From Marivivens donghaensis (lineage in GTDB: Bacteria; Pseudomonadota; Alphaproteobacteria; Rhodobacterales; Rhodobacteraceae), in the NCBI RefSeq assembly GCF_030410045.1, contig NZ_JAUFRA010000002.1, positions 1 to 64,000 on the forward strand: a stretch of 64,000 bases of DNA, given 5' to 3'. The translations under genes were made by a program, and so were the position numbers. This document shows positions 16,479 through 25,049 of the stretch, piece by piece (position 1 is the first letter of the stretch; each line of letters opens with the position of its first letter). Under the pieces are notes generated by a model. It did no database searches and was not told the origin of the DNA. It saw only the letters and a program-made list of their open reading frames with translations.

Positions 16479-16499
16479 CTTCAGCGGCACCAGTTTTTC
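16479..16499 (+). repeat. Right attachment repeat (attR-like)
   Basis: Exact second copy of the 21-bp repeat found at 111-131, same orientation. It defines a 16.4-kb element. Core-genome-like genes begin directly after it. Confidence 0.8.
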
Positions 16500-16548
16500 T
16501 GGAAGAGTATTGAGCTATTGTTTCTAGTGGATTCAGTCCGCCAGAGGC

Positions 16549-17028
16549 TCAGCCCGCCACGGCAGCGCCGTTACATTCAACCGATGCCAATGGTGCGGTC
16601 ATGGTAAAGATGTCGACCAGACCGCAGTTGCCTTTGACCAGATCTTCGAGCGTGACGAGGTCAAGCTCGTGAAAGAACGCCTCGAGTGCACGGCCGATGG
16701 CGACGCGAAGGCGGCAGGCTTTGACCAATGGGCAGGTGTTTGTGGCTTCAGAGAAGCATTCGGTAAAGGGAACGTCCGCTTCAAAAATGCGGAACACTTC
16801 GCCGATGTTGATTTTGGCTGCGTCCCGCGCCAACCGAACCCCGCCAGTGCGACCGCGTGTTGCGTCCACGAACCCGTTTACGTGCAGCGTATGAACGATC
16901 TGCGCCAAATGGTTGGCCGAAGCATTACATGCATCCGCAATGATGGACGATGGCGTGATCTGGTCCAAATGTGTGCCGCAATACATCAAAACGCGTATCG
17001 CAAGGTTTGTGCGGGTGGTGAGACGCAA
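16549..17028 (-). CDS. Rrf2 family regulator, NsrR-like
   Basis: A 159-residue Rrf2 protein. The N-terminal winged helix (RLTTRTNLAIRVLMYCGTH) is followed by the helix NHLAQIVHTLHVNGFV, the wing TRGRTGGVRLA and three cysteines in ECFSEATNTCPLVKACRL. That spacing is typical of the 2Fe-2S/4Fe-4S site of NsrR, the nitric-oxide-sensing repressor. The gene stands alone beside the element end. A palindrome in its upstream region (17089-17102) could be an operator. Other Fe-S Rrf2 sensors remain possible. Confidence 0.8.
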   Translation of the reverse strand: MRLTTRTNLAIRVLMYCGTHLDQITPSSIIADACNASANHLAQIVHTLHVNGFVDATRGRTGGVRLARDAAKINIGEVFRIFEADVPFTECFSEATNTCPLVKACRLRVAIGRALEAFFHELDLVTLEDLVKGNCGLVDIFTMTAPLASVECNGAAVAG

Positions 17029-17088
17029 CTGAAACTTCCTCTCATCAACTGATTAGAGGTCAAAAATCACGTTTCTGTGCGCCCGTAA

Positions 17089-17102
17089 CTGATCCAGATC
17101 AG
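17089..17102. promoter_or_regulatory. FNR-like palindrome upstream of the Rrf2 gene
   Basis: CTGATCCAGATCAG is a perfect dyad resembling an FNR/CRP-type site (TTGAT-N4-ATCAA) with changed outer bases. It lies about 60 bases upstream of the regulator start. It may be a binding site for an FNR/Dnr protein or the regulator itself. Confidence 0.4.
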
Positions 17103-17152
17103 AATCTTGGTGCGTTTTCGCGGAAAACTTTAGTCTGATATGCAGAATTTGT

Positions 17153-17178
17153 CCTGATCCGATGATATTCGGATCAGG
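17153..17178 (-). terminator. Hairpin at the end of the TRAP/dehydrogenase operon
   Basis: CCTGATCCGA and TCGGATCAGG form a 10-bp perfect stem around a 6-base loop, just beyond the alcohol dehydrogenase stop. No clear T run follows in the leftward direction, so it may be a terminator assisted by other factors or a 3'-end stabilising hairpin. Confidence 0.5.
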
Positions 17179-17187
17179 GCTTAGGCA

Positions 17188-18333
17188 TTAGATGACGGCC
17201 TCGAACAGCGCGCGAACGTTTGCCTCGTTCAGTTCGACGGGGTTACCGCCGCAGGACGGATCGGCCAGTGCTGCTGGAACCAATTCGTCGATCTTGTCCA
17301 AAGTTGCACCCATTTCGCGGAGTTTGCGCGGGATGGCGAAGCTGTCGTTGAACTCTTGGACAAAGCTGCGGAACCCGTCAAAGCCACCAGACACGCCGAT
17401 ATAGCTGGCTGCACGGTCAAAACGATCAGCGATCAGGGGTGCGTTCAGCTCAAGAACGGCAGGCATACAGACAGCGTTGGTTGTGCCGTGGTGCGTGTTG
17501 AAAACTGCGCCGATCGGGTGCGACAGCGCGTGAATAGCGCCGAGGCCCTTTTGGAAGGCCACAGCCCCCATCGCAGCCGCTGCCATCATGTTTGCGCGAG
17601 CCTCAAGGTCGGTGCCGTCTGCATAAGCGCGAGGCAGGTTTTCGACGACCAAGCGCATCCCTTCGAGCGCGATACCTTGGCTCATCGGGTGATAGAACGG
17701 GCTGCTGAAGGCTTCGACACAATGAGCAAAGGCATCGAGGCCCGTGCCCGCGGTGATGAACTTCGGCATGCCAACGGTCAGTTCTGGGTCGGAAATCACG
17801 ACAGTCGGCAGAACCTTCGGGTGGAATATGATCTTTTTGACGTGTGTTTCAGAATTGGTGATGACCGAGGCGCGGCCCACTTCGGACCCTGTGCCAGCAG
17901 TCGTCGGAACAGCGATGATCGGCGCGATCGCGTCCGCGTCCGCACGGGTCCACCAGTCGCCGATGTCCTCAAAGTCCCAGATCGGACGGGTTTGATCAGC
18001 CATGAAGGCGACCATTTTACCGAGGTCGAGGCCAGAGCCACCACCGAAGGCAATCACGCCGTCATGACCGCCGGCTTTGTAGGCTTCAACGCCCGCAGCG
18101 AGGTTCAATTCGGTCGGGTTAGGGTCTACTTCGGCGAAAATCGCGCGACCGAAACCAGCCTCGTCCATGATGTCCAAGGTCTGCTGTGTGATCGCCATAC
18201 TGGCAAGCCCACGGTCCGTTACCAAGAGCGGGCGCGTGATCCCTGCTTGGGCCAATGCCGCAGGAAGCTCTTTGATCCGGCCTGCGCCAAATTTCACAGC
18301 GGTCGGGTAGGACCAGTTACCGATGAGGTTCAT
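17188..18333 (-). CDS. Iron-containing alcohol dehydrogenase
   Basis: A 381-residue group III (Fe) alcohol dehydrogenase that interconverts an alcohol and aldehyde with NAD(P). It shows the dinucleotide loop AFGGGSGLDLGKMVAF, the motif GTGLDAFAHCVEAF and metal-binding histidines in GAIHALSHPIGAV and FNTHHGTTNAV. The start overlaps the aldehyde dehydrogenase stop by four bases. As the last enzyme gene of the operon it likely oxidises an alcohol intermediate whose aldehyde is the substrate of the adjacent dehydrogenase. Confidence 0.9.
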   Translation of the reverse strand: MNLIGNWSYPTAVKFGAGRIKELPAALAQAGITRPLLVTDRGLASMAITQQTLDIMDEAGFGRAIFAEVDPNPTELNLAAGVEAYKAGGHDGVIAFGGGSGLDLGKMVAFMADQTRPIWDFEDIGDWWTRADADAIAPIIAVPTTAGTGSEVGRASVITNSETHVKKIIFHPKVLPTVVISDPELTVGMPKFITAGTGLDAFAHCVEAFSSPFYHPMSQGIALEGMRLVVENLPRAYADGTDLEARANMMAAAAMGAVAFQKGLGAIHALSHPIGAVFNTHHGTTNAVCMPAVLELNAPLIADRFDRAASYIGVSGGFDGFRSFVQEFNDSFAIPRKLREMGATLDKIDELVPAALADPSCGGNPVELNEANVRALFEAVI

Positions 18334-19712
18334 TTCGTCACCTTCTTAAGATGGTAGGATTTTGGACGTGTGAGGTTGTGGTAGCCGATCACGGACAATC
18401 CACCGCCGCGGCCCGTATCTTTGCAGCCCGTCCAGCACAAACCCGGATCGAGGTAGTCCGCGCGGTTAAGGAACACAGTACCCGTTTCGAGCTGATCGCC
18501 CACGGCCTGCGCACGCTCCACATCTTGGGTCCAGAGGGACACCGTCAGGCCGTAGTCGCTGTCGTTCATCAGCGCGATGGCTTCGGCGTCGGACGAAACC
18601 TTCATGATGCCAACGACAGGGCCGAACGACTCTTCACGCATGACGCGCATGTCGTGGGTGACGTTGGTTAGGATTTGCGGCGTCAGGTAAGCGGCACCGT
18701 CGTCACCTTCCATTGTCGGGATATGAGCAACGGCACCAGCCTCAACGGCCTCCGCGATCTGCGCACGGACCTCTGTAGCAAAGCGGACGTTGGCCATCGG
18801 GCCAATCGTCGTGTCGCTGTCCATCGGATTGCCGAGCTTGTAGCCCTTAACCACCGCAACGGCCTTTTCGACAAAGGCGTCGTAGAGGCTTTCGTGTACG
18901 TAAATCCGTTCGATCCCGCAGCAGCACTGACCAGAGTTGAACATCGCTGCGTCAACCAGCGTATCAACGGCTGCATCCAGATCGGCGTCCTCCATGACGT
19001 AGCCTGGGTCTTTACCGCCGAGCTCTAGGCCAACACCCGTAAAGGTGCCCGCCGCAGCACGCTCCATCGCCTTGCCGCCGCCAACAGAGCCTGTGAAATT
19101 CACAAAGTTAAAGGCGCGACCTGCGATCAGATCATTGGTTGTGTCGTGGTCGAGGAAGACGTTGATGAACACGTCCTCTGGCACGCCAGCGGAATGGAAC
19201 GCCTTAGCCATACGTTCGCCGACCAGTAGGGTCTGCGTCGCATGTTTGAGGATAACAGTGTTGCCCGCGATCAGCGCTGGCGCGACCGTGTTGATCGCTG
19301 TCATGTACGGGTAGTTCCACGGCGCCACGACGAACACGACGCCATGCGGAACACGTTTGATGTAGCGTTTAAAGGTCGCGTCTTCGCCCACTTGCATATC
19401 GGCAAGGCTGCTCTCTGCGATTTGCGCCATATAGCTCGCGCGTTCTTCAAAGCCGCGGAATTCGCCACCGTAGCGCACAGGGCGACCCATCATGTGCGCC
19501 AGTTCTGGCACGACTTCGTCGTTCATCGCGCCAACGGCAGCGACGCCAGCCAGCACCAGATCAATGCGTTCCTTCAGCGGACGCGCGGCCCATGCGGCCT
19601 GTGCTGCACGAGCGCGTTCGGCGACGGCAAAAGCCTCATCGCGGCTCAGCGTATCACGGGTGGCGTAAACTGACCCGTCGATGGGCGAAATACACTTCAG
19701 TTGCCCTGTCAT
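18330..19712 (-). CDS. NAD(P)-dependent aldehyde dehydrogenase
   Basis: A 460-residue aldehyde dehydrogenase. Key sites are PWNYPYMTAINTVAPAL (substrate/cofactor region), FTGSVGGGKAM (NAD loop), the general-base Glu in LELGGKDPGYV and the catalytic Cys in NSGQCCCGIERIYV, here in a rare triple-Cys run. It converts an aldehyde to a carboxylate in the cytoplasm. It sits between the glutamine-synthetase-like gene and the alcohol dehydrogenase in one leftward operon, an order like that of gamma-glutamyl-putrescine catabolism genes. Confidence 0.9.
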   Translation of the reverse strand: MTGQLKCISPIDGSVYATRDTLSRDEAFAVAERARAAQAAWAARPLKERIDLVLAGVAAVGAMNDEVVPELAHMMGRPVRYGGEFRGFEERASYMAQIAESSLADMQVGEDATFKRYIKRVPHGVVFVVAPWNYPYMTAINTVAPALIAGNTVILKHATQTLLVGERMAKAFHSAGVPEDVFINVFLDHDTTNDLIAGRAFNFVNFTGSVGGGKAMERAAAGTFTGVGLELGGKDPGYVMEDADLDAAVDTLVDAAMFNSGQCCCGIERIYVHESLYDAFVEKAVAVVKGYKLGNPMDSDTTIGPMANVRFATEVRAQIAEAVEAGAVAHIPTMEGDDGAAYLTPQILTNVTHDMRVMREESFGPVVGIMKVSSDAEAIALMNDSDYGLTVSLWTQDVERAQAVGDQLETGTVFLNRADYLDPGLCWTGCKDTGRGGGLSVIGYHNLTRPKSYHLKKVTK

Positions 19713-19727
19713 AATGTCCTCATAGGG

Positions 19728-21080
19728 TTAAGAGCGTTCAAAGCCGCGTGCGACTTCGTAATCAGTCACGACGCGGTCAAAATCTTCGATTTCTACTTCT
19801 GCGGCGCGGGCGTAATGGTCAACGGCCCAGTCACCGAATGCTTCGCGGAGCATGTCAGATTTCACCAATGCAGACCGAGCATCGCGGAGCGTTTGCGGGA
19901 TCGACTCGACCTCTGCGTCATAGGCATCCCCAGTGAATGGCGCGCCGAGGGTCAGGCCCTCTTCGATACCTGCGATACCAGCGGCAAGCTGAGCCGCCAT
20001 CGCGAGGTAAGGGTTCAAATCGGACCCACCCACGCGACATTCAACACGAACGCCTTTGGTGTTTTCTCCGCAGAGACGGAAGCCCGCGGTCCGGTTATCG
20101 ACCGACCAAATGATCCGCGTTGGCGCAAAGGTACCTTTCTGGAACCGCTTGTAGCTGTTGATATAGGGCGCGAGGAAATAGGTGTAGTCCGCCGCGTATT
20201 TCAGCAGACCCGCCATGTAGGATTTCATCACCGCCGACATGCCGCGTTTGTCCGCAGGGTCGTAGAATGCGTTCGCGCCGTCCTTCCAGAGCGACTGGTG
20301 AACGTGAGCGGAGGAGCCAACCTTGCTATGGTGATACTTCGCCATAAAGCTCGCCGCGTGACCGTTCTGCCAAGCGATCTCCTTGATCGCGTTCTTGGCG
20401 ATGGTGTGGTAGTCGGCCGTCAGCATCGCTTCGGCGTATTTGATGTTCAGTTCTTCCTGACCAGCCTCGGCCTCACCTTTCGAGTTTTCGATTGGGATAC
20501 CAGCGGCGAAAAGGTGATTACGGATCGGGCGCATGACGCCCTCTTCCTTGGTCGTTTGGAAGATGTGGTAGTCTTCATTATAGCCCGAAATAGGCTCTAA
20601 ATCGCGGAAATTGCTCTTGCGAATGTGGTCATAGCTCTTCTCAAACAAAAAGAATTCGAGCTCGGTTGCCATCATCGCGGTATACCCCAACGCCTCAAGC
20701 CGTTTGACCTGCTTTTTCAGCATCGCGCGGGGGGAGTGTTCGACTTCTTTGTGGGTGTGGTGGTCGATCAGGTCGCACAGAACCATCGCTGTGCCTTCGA
20801 GCCACGGCACAGGGCGGATCGTGCTTAGATCAGGCTTCATCACGTAGTCGCCATAACCCGCTTCCCACGAGGTCGATGCGTAGCCGTCAGGCGTCGCCAT
20901 CTCTAGGTCGGTGGCCAGCAGGTAGTTGCAGCAATGGGTTTCTTCCCATGCGCTGTCGATAAAATGCTGGGCATGGAACCGTTTGCCCATGAGGCGACCC
21001 TGCATGTCGATACCGCAGACCAAGATGGTATCGTAAGTGCCGTCAGATACCCGAGCCTTGAGCGTGTCGAAGTCTAGCAT
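19728..21080 (-). CDS. Glutamine synthetase family ligase (gamma-glutamyl-amine synthetase-like)
   Basis: A 450-residue ATP-dependent ligase. It has the glutamine synthetase N-terminal beta-grasp, then catalytic-domain motifs: MATELEFFLF, the NSKGEAEAGQEELNIKYA region, FMAKYHHSKVGSSAHVHQSL (ATP/glutamate loop) and NRTAGFRLCGENTKGVRVEC. Length and sequence fit PuuA-like gamma-glutamyl-amine ligases better than housekeeping GlnA. Its neighbours (two dehydrogenases, an amidohydrolase and a TRAP transporter) imply that it glutamylates an imported amine as the first catabolic step. The amine is not known. Confidence 0.85.
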   Translation of the reverse strand: MLDFDTLKARVSDGTYDTILVCGIDMQGRLMGKRFHAQHFIDSAWEETHCCNYLLATDLEMATPDGYASTSWEAGYGDYVMKPDLSTIRPVPWLEGTAMVLCDLIDHHTHKEVEHSPRAMLKKQVKRLEALGYTAMMATELEFFLFEKSYDHIRKSNFRDLEPISGYNEDYHIFQTTKEEGVMRPIRNHLFAAGIPIENSKGEAEAGQEELNIKYAEAMLTADYHTIAKNAIKEIAWQNGHAASFMAKYHHSKVGSSAHVHQSLWKDGANAFYDPADKRGMSAVMKSYMAGLLKYAADYTYFLAPYINSYKRFQKGTFAPTRIIWSVDNRTAGFRLCGENTKGVRVECRVGGSDLNPYLAMAAQLAAGIAGIEEGLTLGAPFTGDAYDAEVESIPQTLRDARSALVKSDMLREAFGDWAVDHYARAAEVEIEDFDRVVTDYEVARGFERS

Positions 21081-21139
21081 GGCGATGTTCTCCGTCGTTT
21101 AGGTGCCCTGCCGATGGGATACCGGCAGGGCGATTGCTC

Positions 21140-22174
21140 TTAGCTGTAGCGGTAAGGACGGCCTGCTTTGGCCATGTCTGCGTTGTATTTCTTGATGATC
21201 TCAACAACGCGCGCTTTGGTCGGGGATTCTGCGGCGATCTCGTCCCAGAATTCCATCGCCTTTGCTTCGACGGTTGCCCATTCAGCATCCGGGATCGAGG
21301 TGAGTTGCATCTTGGTGCCATTGACGCGCAGCGATGCTTCACCGCCCCAATACCACCACTGACGATAGTAGTGCGACTGGTCGGTGCAGACGCGGAACAG
21401 GGTCTGGAGATCCTCAGGCAGTTCGTTCCAACGATCCATGTTCGCAAAGAACGACCCAGCCCAAGCGCCAGAGATGTTGTTTGTGAGGAAGTAGTTGGTC
21501 ACGTCAGCCCAGCCAACGGTGTAGTCTTCGGTGATGCCCGACCACGCAATACCGTCCAGTTCGCCTGTCTGCATCGCGACTTCTACGTCTTCCCACGGAA
21601 TAGTCACTGGAACGACGCCGAACTGGGACATAAAGCGGCCAGCCGTCGGGAAGGTAAAGATGCGTTTGCCCTGAAGATCAGCGAGGCTGTTGATCGGGTC
21701 TTTGGTTGCAAAGTGGCACGGGTCCCACGAACCAGCCGAGATGTGTTTGACGCCAACCTTGGAGTATTCTTCGTCCCAGATTTCGTTCAGGCCGTATTGG
21801 TTGAACAGCACAGGTACGTCGAGCGAGTAGCGCGATGCGAAGGGGAAGTAGCCGCCGAACACGGTCACTTCGGTCGGGGACGCCATGGAGTCATCGTCCG
21901 ACTGCACCGCATCAATGGTGCCGCGCTGCATGGCGCGGAACAATTCGCCTGTCGGAACCAGTTGGTCAGCGAAGTAGAGTTCGATCTGCATGCGGTCGCC
22001 TGCGATCTTGTTGAACATGTCGATTGCGGGTTTCACAACATGCTCAGCCAGAGCAGGACCCGCATAGGTCTGCATCCGCCAAGTGATGGTCGATTGAGCA
22101 ATAGCCGGAGCCGCGAGTGGCGTTGCCAATGCGCCGACACCAGCGGTGGCTAGAAACTTACGTCTTGTCGTCAT
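21140..22174 (-). CDS. TRAP transporter solute-binding protein (DctP type)
   Basis: A 344-residue periplasmic binding protein with a Tat-like signal (TTRRKFLATAGVGALATPLA, cleavage near AIAQS) and the TRAP DctP fold: MQTYAGPALAEHVVKPAIDM at the start and LQGKRIFTFPTAGRFMSQFG in the middle, with the conserved Arg region. It binds the substrate and hands it to the DctQM membrane pair encoded upstream. The ligand is unknown; the family typically binds carboxylates or zwitterions. Confidence 0.9.
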   Translation of the reverse strand: MTTRRKFLATAGVGALATPLAAPAIAQSTITWRMQTYAGPALAEHVVKPAIDMFNKIAGDRMQIELYFADQLVPTGELFRAMQRGTIDAVQSDDDSMASPTEVTVFGGYFPFASRYSLDVPVLFNQYGLNEIWDEEYSKVGVKHISAGSWDPCHFATKDPINSLADLQGKRIFTFPTAGRFMSQFGVVPVTIPWEDVEVAMQTGELDGIAWSGITEDYTVGWADVTNYFLTNNISGAWAGSFFANMDRWNELPEDLQTLFRVCTDQSHYYRQWWYWGGEASLRVNGTKMQLTSIPDAEWATVEAKAMEFWDEIAAESPTKARVVEIIKKYNADMAKAGRPYRYS

Positions 22175-22225
22175 TTCTCTTCTCCTTGTTGGGGTTGATC
22201 GGCCCTGTTCAGGCTCTTTTATTGG

Positions 22226-23548
22226 TTAATTTCCGTAAACCGAGTTCGGCAGCCACATTGCGATGTCGGGAATGATCATCACGAGAGTAAGTGCCAGCAC
22301 CATCAGCATCACAAACGGCACGATGGAACGGTAGATATCGCGAAGTCCGATCTCTGGCGGGGCCATGGCCCGCATGAGAAAGAGGTTATAGCCAAACGGC
22401 GGGGTCATATATGCGATCTGCGTGGTGATCGTGTAGAGAACGCCATACCAAATCAGGTCAAAGCCCAGCTGATCCACCAGCGGCACGTAGAGCGGCGCCA
22501 CAATCACCAGCATCGCCGTATCGTCTAGGAAGGTGCCCATAACGATAAAGCTCAGCTGCATCAGGATCAGGATCGTCCAAGGGCTCAGGTGCATTTGTTC
22601 GGTGAACAGGTCTTTGATCGCGTTCACCGCACCCAAGCCATCGAAGATCGCCCCAAAGCCGAGCGCGGCTAGAATGATCCACATGAACATGCACGAAATG
22701 CCCAAGGTCTGTTTGACTGAAGTCTCAAAGACCTCTTTCGTCATGCGCCCTTTCAGAACGGCGGCAACAAACGCTGCCATTGCGCCAATCGCAGAGCTTT
22801 CCACCAGCGAGGTCCAGCCGTTCACAAATGGCACCATCATCGATGCAAAGATCACCAGCGGTAAAACACCAGCGCGCAGCAGGCGCATCTTTTCGGCGGT
22901 AGAGACATTGCGCTCATCCTCGGGCAGCGCAGGGCCGAGGTCGGGATTAATGCGGCAGCGAATGTAGATGTAGATGATGAACATCGCAGCCATCATCAGA
23001 CCAGGCACCACCCCAGCGAGCCACAGTTGCCCAACAGGCTGACGCGCGATCATCGCATAAAGCACGAGAACAACAGAGGGCGGCACGAGGATACCAAGCG
23101 ACGATCCCGCCTGAATAACGCCCGTCACCATGATCTTATCGTATTTGCGCTTTAGCAGTTCAGGCAGCGCAATCGTTGCACCAATCGCCATGCCCGCGAC
23201 TGACAAACCGTTCATTGCAGAGATCAGAACCATAAGGCCAATTGTCCCGATGGCCAGACCACCACGCACGGGACCCATCCAAACGTGGAACATCTTGTAG
23301 AGGTCGTCGGCAATCTTTGACTCAGACAGCACGTAGCCCATGAAAATGAACATCGGCAGCGTGAGCATCGGATACCATTTCATCAGCTTCATCGCGGCTG
23401 AGAACGGCACGTCTACACCGCCCACACCCCAGAGCATCATGCCCGCGGCAGCACCAACAAAGCCGATAGCCCCAAAGACGCGCTGCCCCGTGAAGAGCAT
23501 CACCATCATGGTGCTGAACATCACTATGGCGATCATTTCATAGGACAT
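22226..23548 (-). CDS. TRAP transporter large permease (DctM type)
   Basis: A 440-residue membrane protein with about 12 helices, the sodium-driven translocation subunit of a TRAP transporter. Typical stretches are GSSLGILVPPSVVLVLYAMI and TIALPELLKRKYDK, and TPPFGYNLFLMRAMAPPEI near the C-terminus. The start overlaps the DctQ stop (TGATG), showing translational coupling within the PQM set. Confidence 0.92.
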   Translation of the reverse strand: MSYEMIAIVMFSTMMVMLFTGQRVFGAIGFVGAAAGMMLWGVGGVDVPFSAAMKLMKWYPMLTLPMFIFMGYVLSESKIADDLYKMFHVWMGPVRGGLAIGTIGLMVLISAMNGLSVAGMAIGATIALPELLKRKYDKIMVTGVIQAGSSLGILVPPSVVLVLYAMIARQPVGQLWLAGVVPGLMMAAMFIIYIYIRCRINPDLGPALPEDERNVSTAEKMRLLRAGVLPLVIFASMMVPFVNGWTSLVESSAIGAMAAFVAAVLKGRMTKEVFETSVKQTLGISCMFMWIILAALGFGAIFDGLGAVNAIKDLFTEQMHLSPWTILILMQLSFIVMGTFLDDTAMLVIVAPLYVPLVDQLGFDLIWYGVLYTITTQIAYMTPPFGYNLFLMRAMAPPEIGLRDIYRSIVPFVMLMVLALTLVMIIPDIAMWLPNSVYGN

Positions 23549-24144
23549 CAGAGTTCAACTCCACGAATGCGGCCAATATCTCGGAAGAATTCGGCAAGGA
23601 CTTGTAGGATCATTAGGAAAACGCCTGCTGCAAGGATCAGCTTGATCGGCCAGATGTGAGGCCGCCATGCGGTAGAGCTTCGTTCTAGATAGCCCAGTTC
23701 CTCGCCCGCTGCGGTCGGTCCGCCAGTGACAAAGGCGACGATCAGATCCTTGAAATAGGTGATCGGCTCGGTGCCGAAATATCCCAGAGAATAAGACAAA
23801 GAGCCCAGCGCGCCATAGAGAAGAACGCCAAGATAAAAGAGCAGGAAGAACACGGTAAAGCCGTCCATCCACGCTTTCTGTTTGGCCGACCAATTGCCGT
23901 AAAACAGGTCCATCCGCACGTTTGACCCGAGCTGGATCGAGTATGGCCCGCCCAACACATAGTAAGCGACCATGATGAACTGTGCTGTCTCAAGCGTCCA
24001 AAGCGACGGCGTAAAGAAGGTCTTGGACACCGACGACCAGAGCAGAACGCCGATCAGGGCGAAAATCCCATACATCGCGATCCGACCGATAAAGCGGTTA
24101 ATCGCGTCAATCACGTGGATGTAGCTTACGATCACACTAGGCAT
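23548..24144 (-). CDS. TRAP transporter small permease (DctQ type)
   Basis: A 198-residue membrane protein with four helices, the small TRAP subunit that pairs with DctM. Motifs include LETAQFIMVAYYVLGGPYSI and SNVRMDLFYGNWSAKQKAWM. It is larger than many DctQ proteins because of an insertion around residues 130-160. It overlaps the upstream amidohydrolase gene by 8 bases and the downstream dctM by one base. Confidence 0.85.
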   Translation of the reverse strand: MPSVIVSYIHVIDAINRFIGRIAMYGIFALIGVLLWSSVSKTFFTPSLWTLETAQFIMVAYYVLGGPYSIQLGSNVRMDLFYGNWSAKQKAWMDGFTVFFLLFYLGVLLYGALGSLSYSLGYFGTEPITYFKDLIVAFVTGGPTAAGEELGYLERSSTAWRPHIWPIKLILAAGVFLMILQVLAEFFRDIGRIRGVEL

Positions 24145-24901
24145 TCATGACCTCCAAACTGGCGAGTGCCGGACGTAAAAGTGCCAAGAGTTGATGCGCC
24201 ACATCGCGCTGGGCATCAGGTGTATCGATAAGATCATTGCGGACCTCGATCATCACATTGGCGATGCCGTTAGAAATACCATGCAAGCGCAAAGAATGGG
24301 TTACACCATCGTCCGGTCCATACGGCTGGTTGCGTTCAACCCCCAACGTAATGGCATCGGATTGCGCGATCATCGCATCGGCGAGCCGTGTATCGCTGTC
24401 GTGCAGGATACCGATCTCAGTCGCACGAGGTTTCCCGAAATAGATCGGGGTAAAGCTGTGCATTGTCACGATCGCCATCGGATTAGAGCGGGTCGAGATG
24501 GCCTCGGCCACCGCTTCGCAGAAGGGCGCATAGACGGTTTCGGTCCGTTCGTCCCTTTGTTCTTGGGTCAGGCCGCGGTTGCCGGGCACTTTGATCAGTT
24601 CAGAGGTTTCAGGCATCGCGCTGGGCGCTTCGGGCGGGCGATTGCAGTCATAGACCAACCGCGACACTGCTGAGGCGACCAAAGGTGCATCCAAAGCAGC
24701 GGACAAGATTTGAGCAACAGGCAGGGCACCTGGATCCCACGCCGCGTGGCTTTTGCGGTCGTTTTCCGCCAAACCAAGGCCATTATACCGTTCGGGAATA
24801 GCGTGTGATGCATGTTCGCAGAGAATCACGACCGGAGATTTTCCCTCCGGATTAAACACCTCAACCGTTGATGTTCGTTGCGTTTTCGCCGCTTGGTTCA
24901 T
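24137..24901 (-). CDS. N-formylglutamate amidohydrolase family protein
   Basis: A 254-residue zinc hydrolase of the N-formylglutamate amidohydrolase family. Metal and active-site regions are CEHASHAIP, VTMHSFTPIYFGK and IEVRNDLID. The ATG at 24901 has AGGGAA upstream; an in-frame extension to 25132 lacks family similarity and would run into the regulator gene. It is first in the operon, with the TRAP and GS-like genes downstream. By analogy with gamma-glutamyl pathways it may release glutamate from a gamma-glutamyl or N-acyl intermediate. True N-formylglutamate cleavage in histidine breakdown is less likely without hut genes nearby. Confidence 0.82.
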   Translation of the reverse strand: MNQAAKTQRTSTVEVFNPEGKSPVVILCEHASHAIPERYNGLGLAENDRKSHAAWDPGALPVAQILSAALDAPLVASAVSRLVYDCNRPPEAPSAMPETSELIKVPGNRGLTQEQRDERTETVYAPFCEAVAEAISTRSNPMAIVTMHSFTPIYFGKPRATEIGILHDSDTRLADAMIAQSDAITLGVERNQPYGPDDGVTHSLRLHGISNGIANVMIEVRNDLIDTPDAQRDVAHQLLALLRPALASLEVMNA

Positions 24902-24959
24902 GCGATTTCCCTGTCGTTTGTAAAAATCTTTCCACACACTTTGCCAATGCGTCAATAAT

Positions 24960-25024
24960 TTTCCTAAACGGTGGTGTTGAATCTTTTCTTGCGGTTTGAT
25001 CAATCGCAGCGTCTGCTTAGGAAA
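24960..25024. promoter_or_regulatory. Divergent control region with spaced inverted repeat
   Basis: TTTCCTAA (24960-24967) and TTAGGAAA (25017-25024) are exact inverted copies 49 bases apart in the 148-base gap between the catabolic operon and the RpiR gene. They may be half-operators for the RpiR regulator acting by looping. This is a weak inference from symmetry. Confidence 0.35.
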
Positions 25025-25049
25025 GCAGCATTTGTGAAAGCGAGGCGTT

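Larger units (their letters stand above)
16225..16548. other. Right end of the integrated element and flank
   Basis: Non-coding. It contains GGGACC repeats at about 16395 and 16407 (12-bp spacing, as at the left end) and the right attachment repeat at 16479-16499. No gene is seen. Confidence 0.6.
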
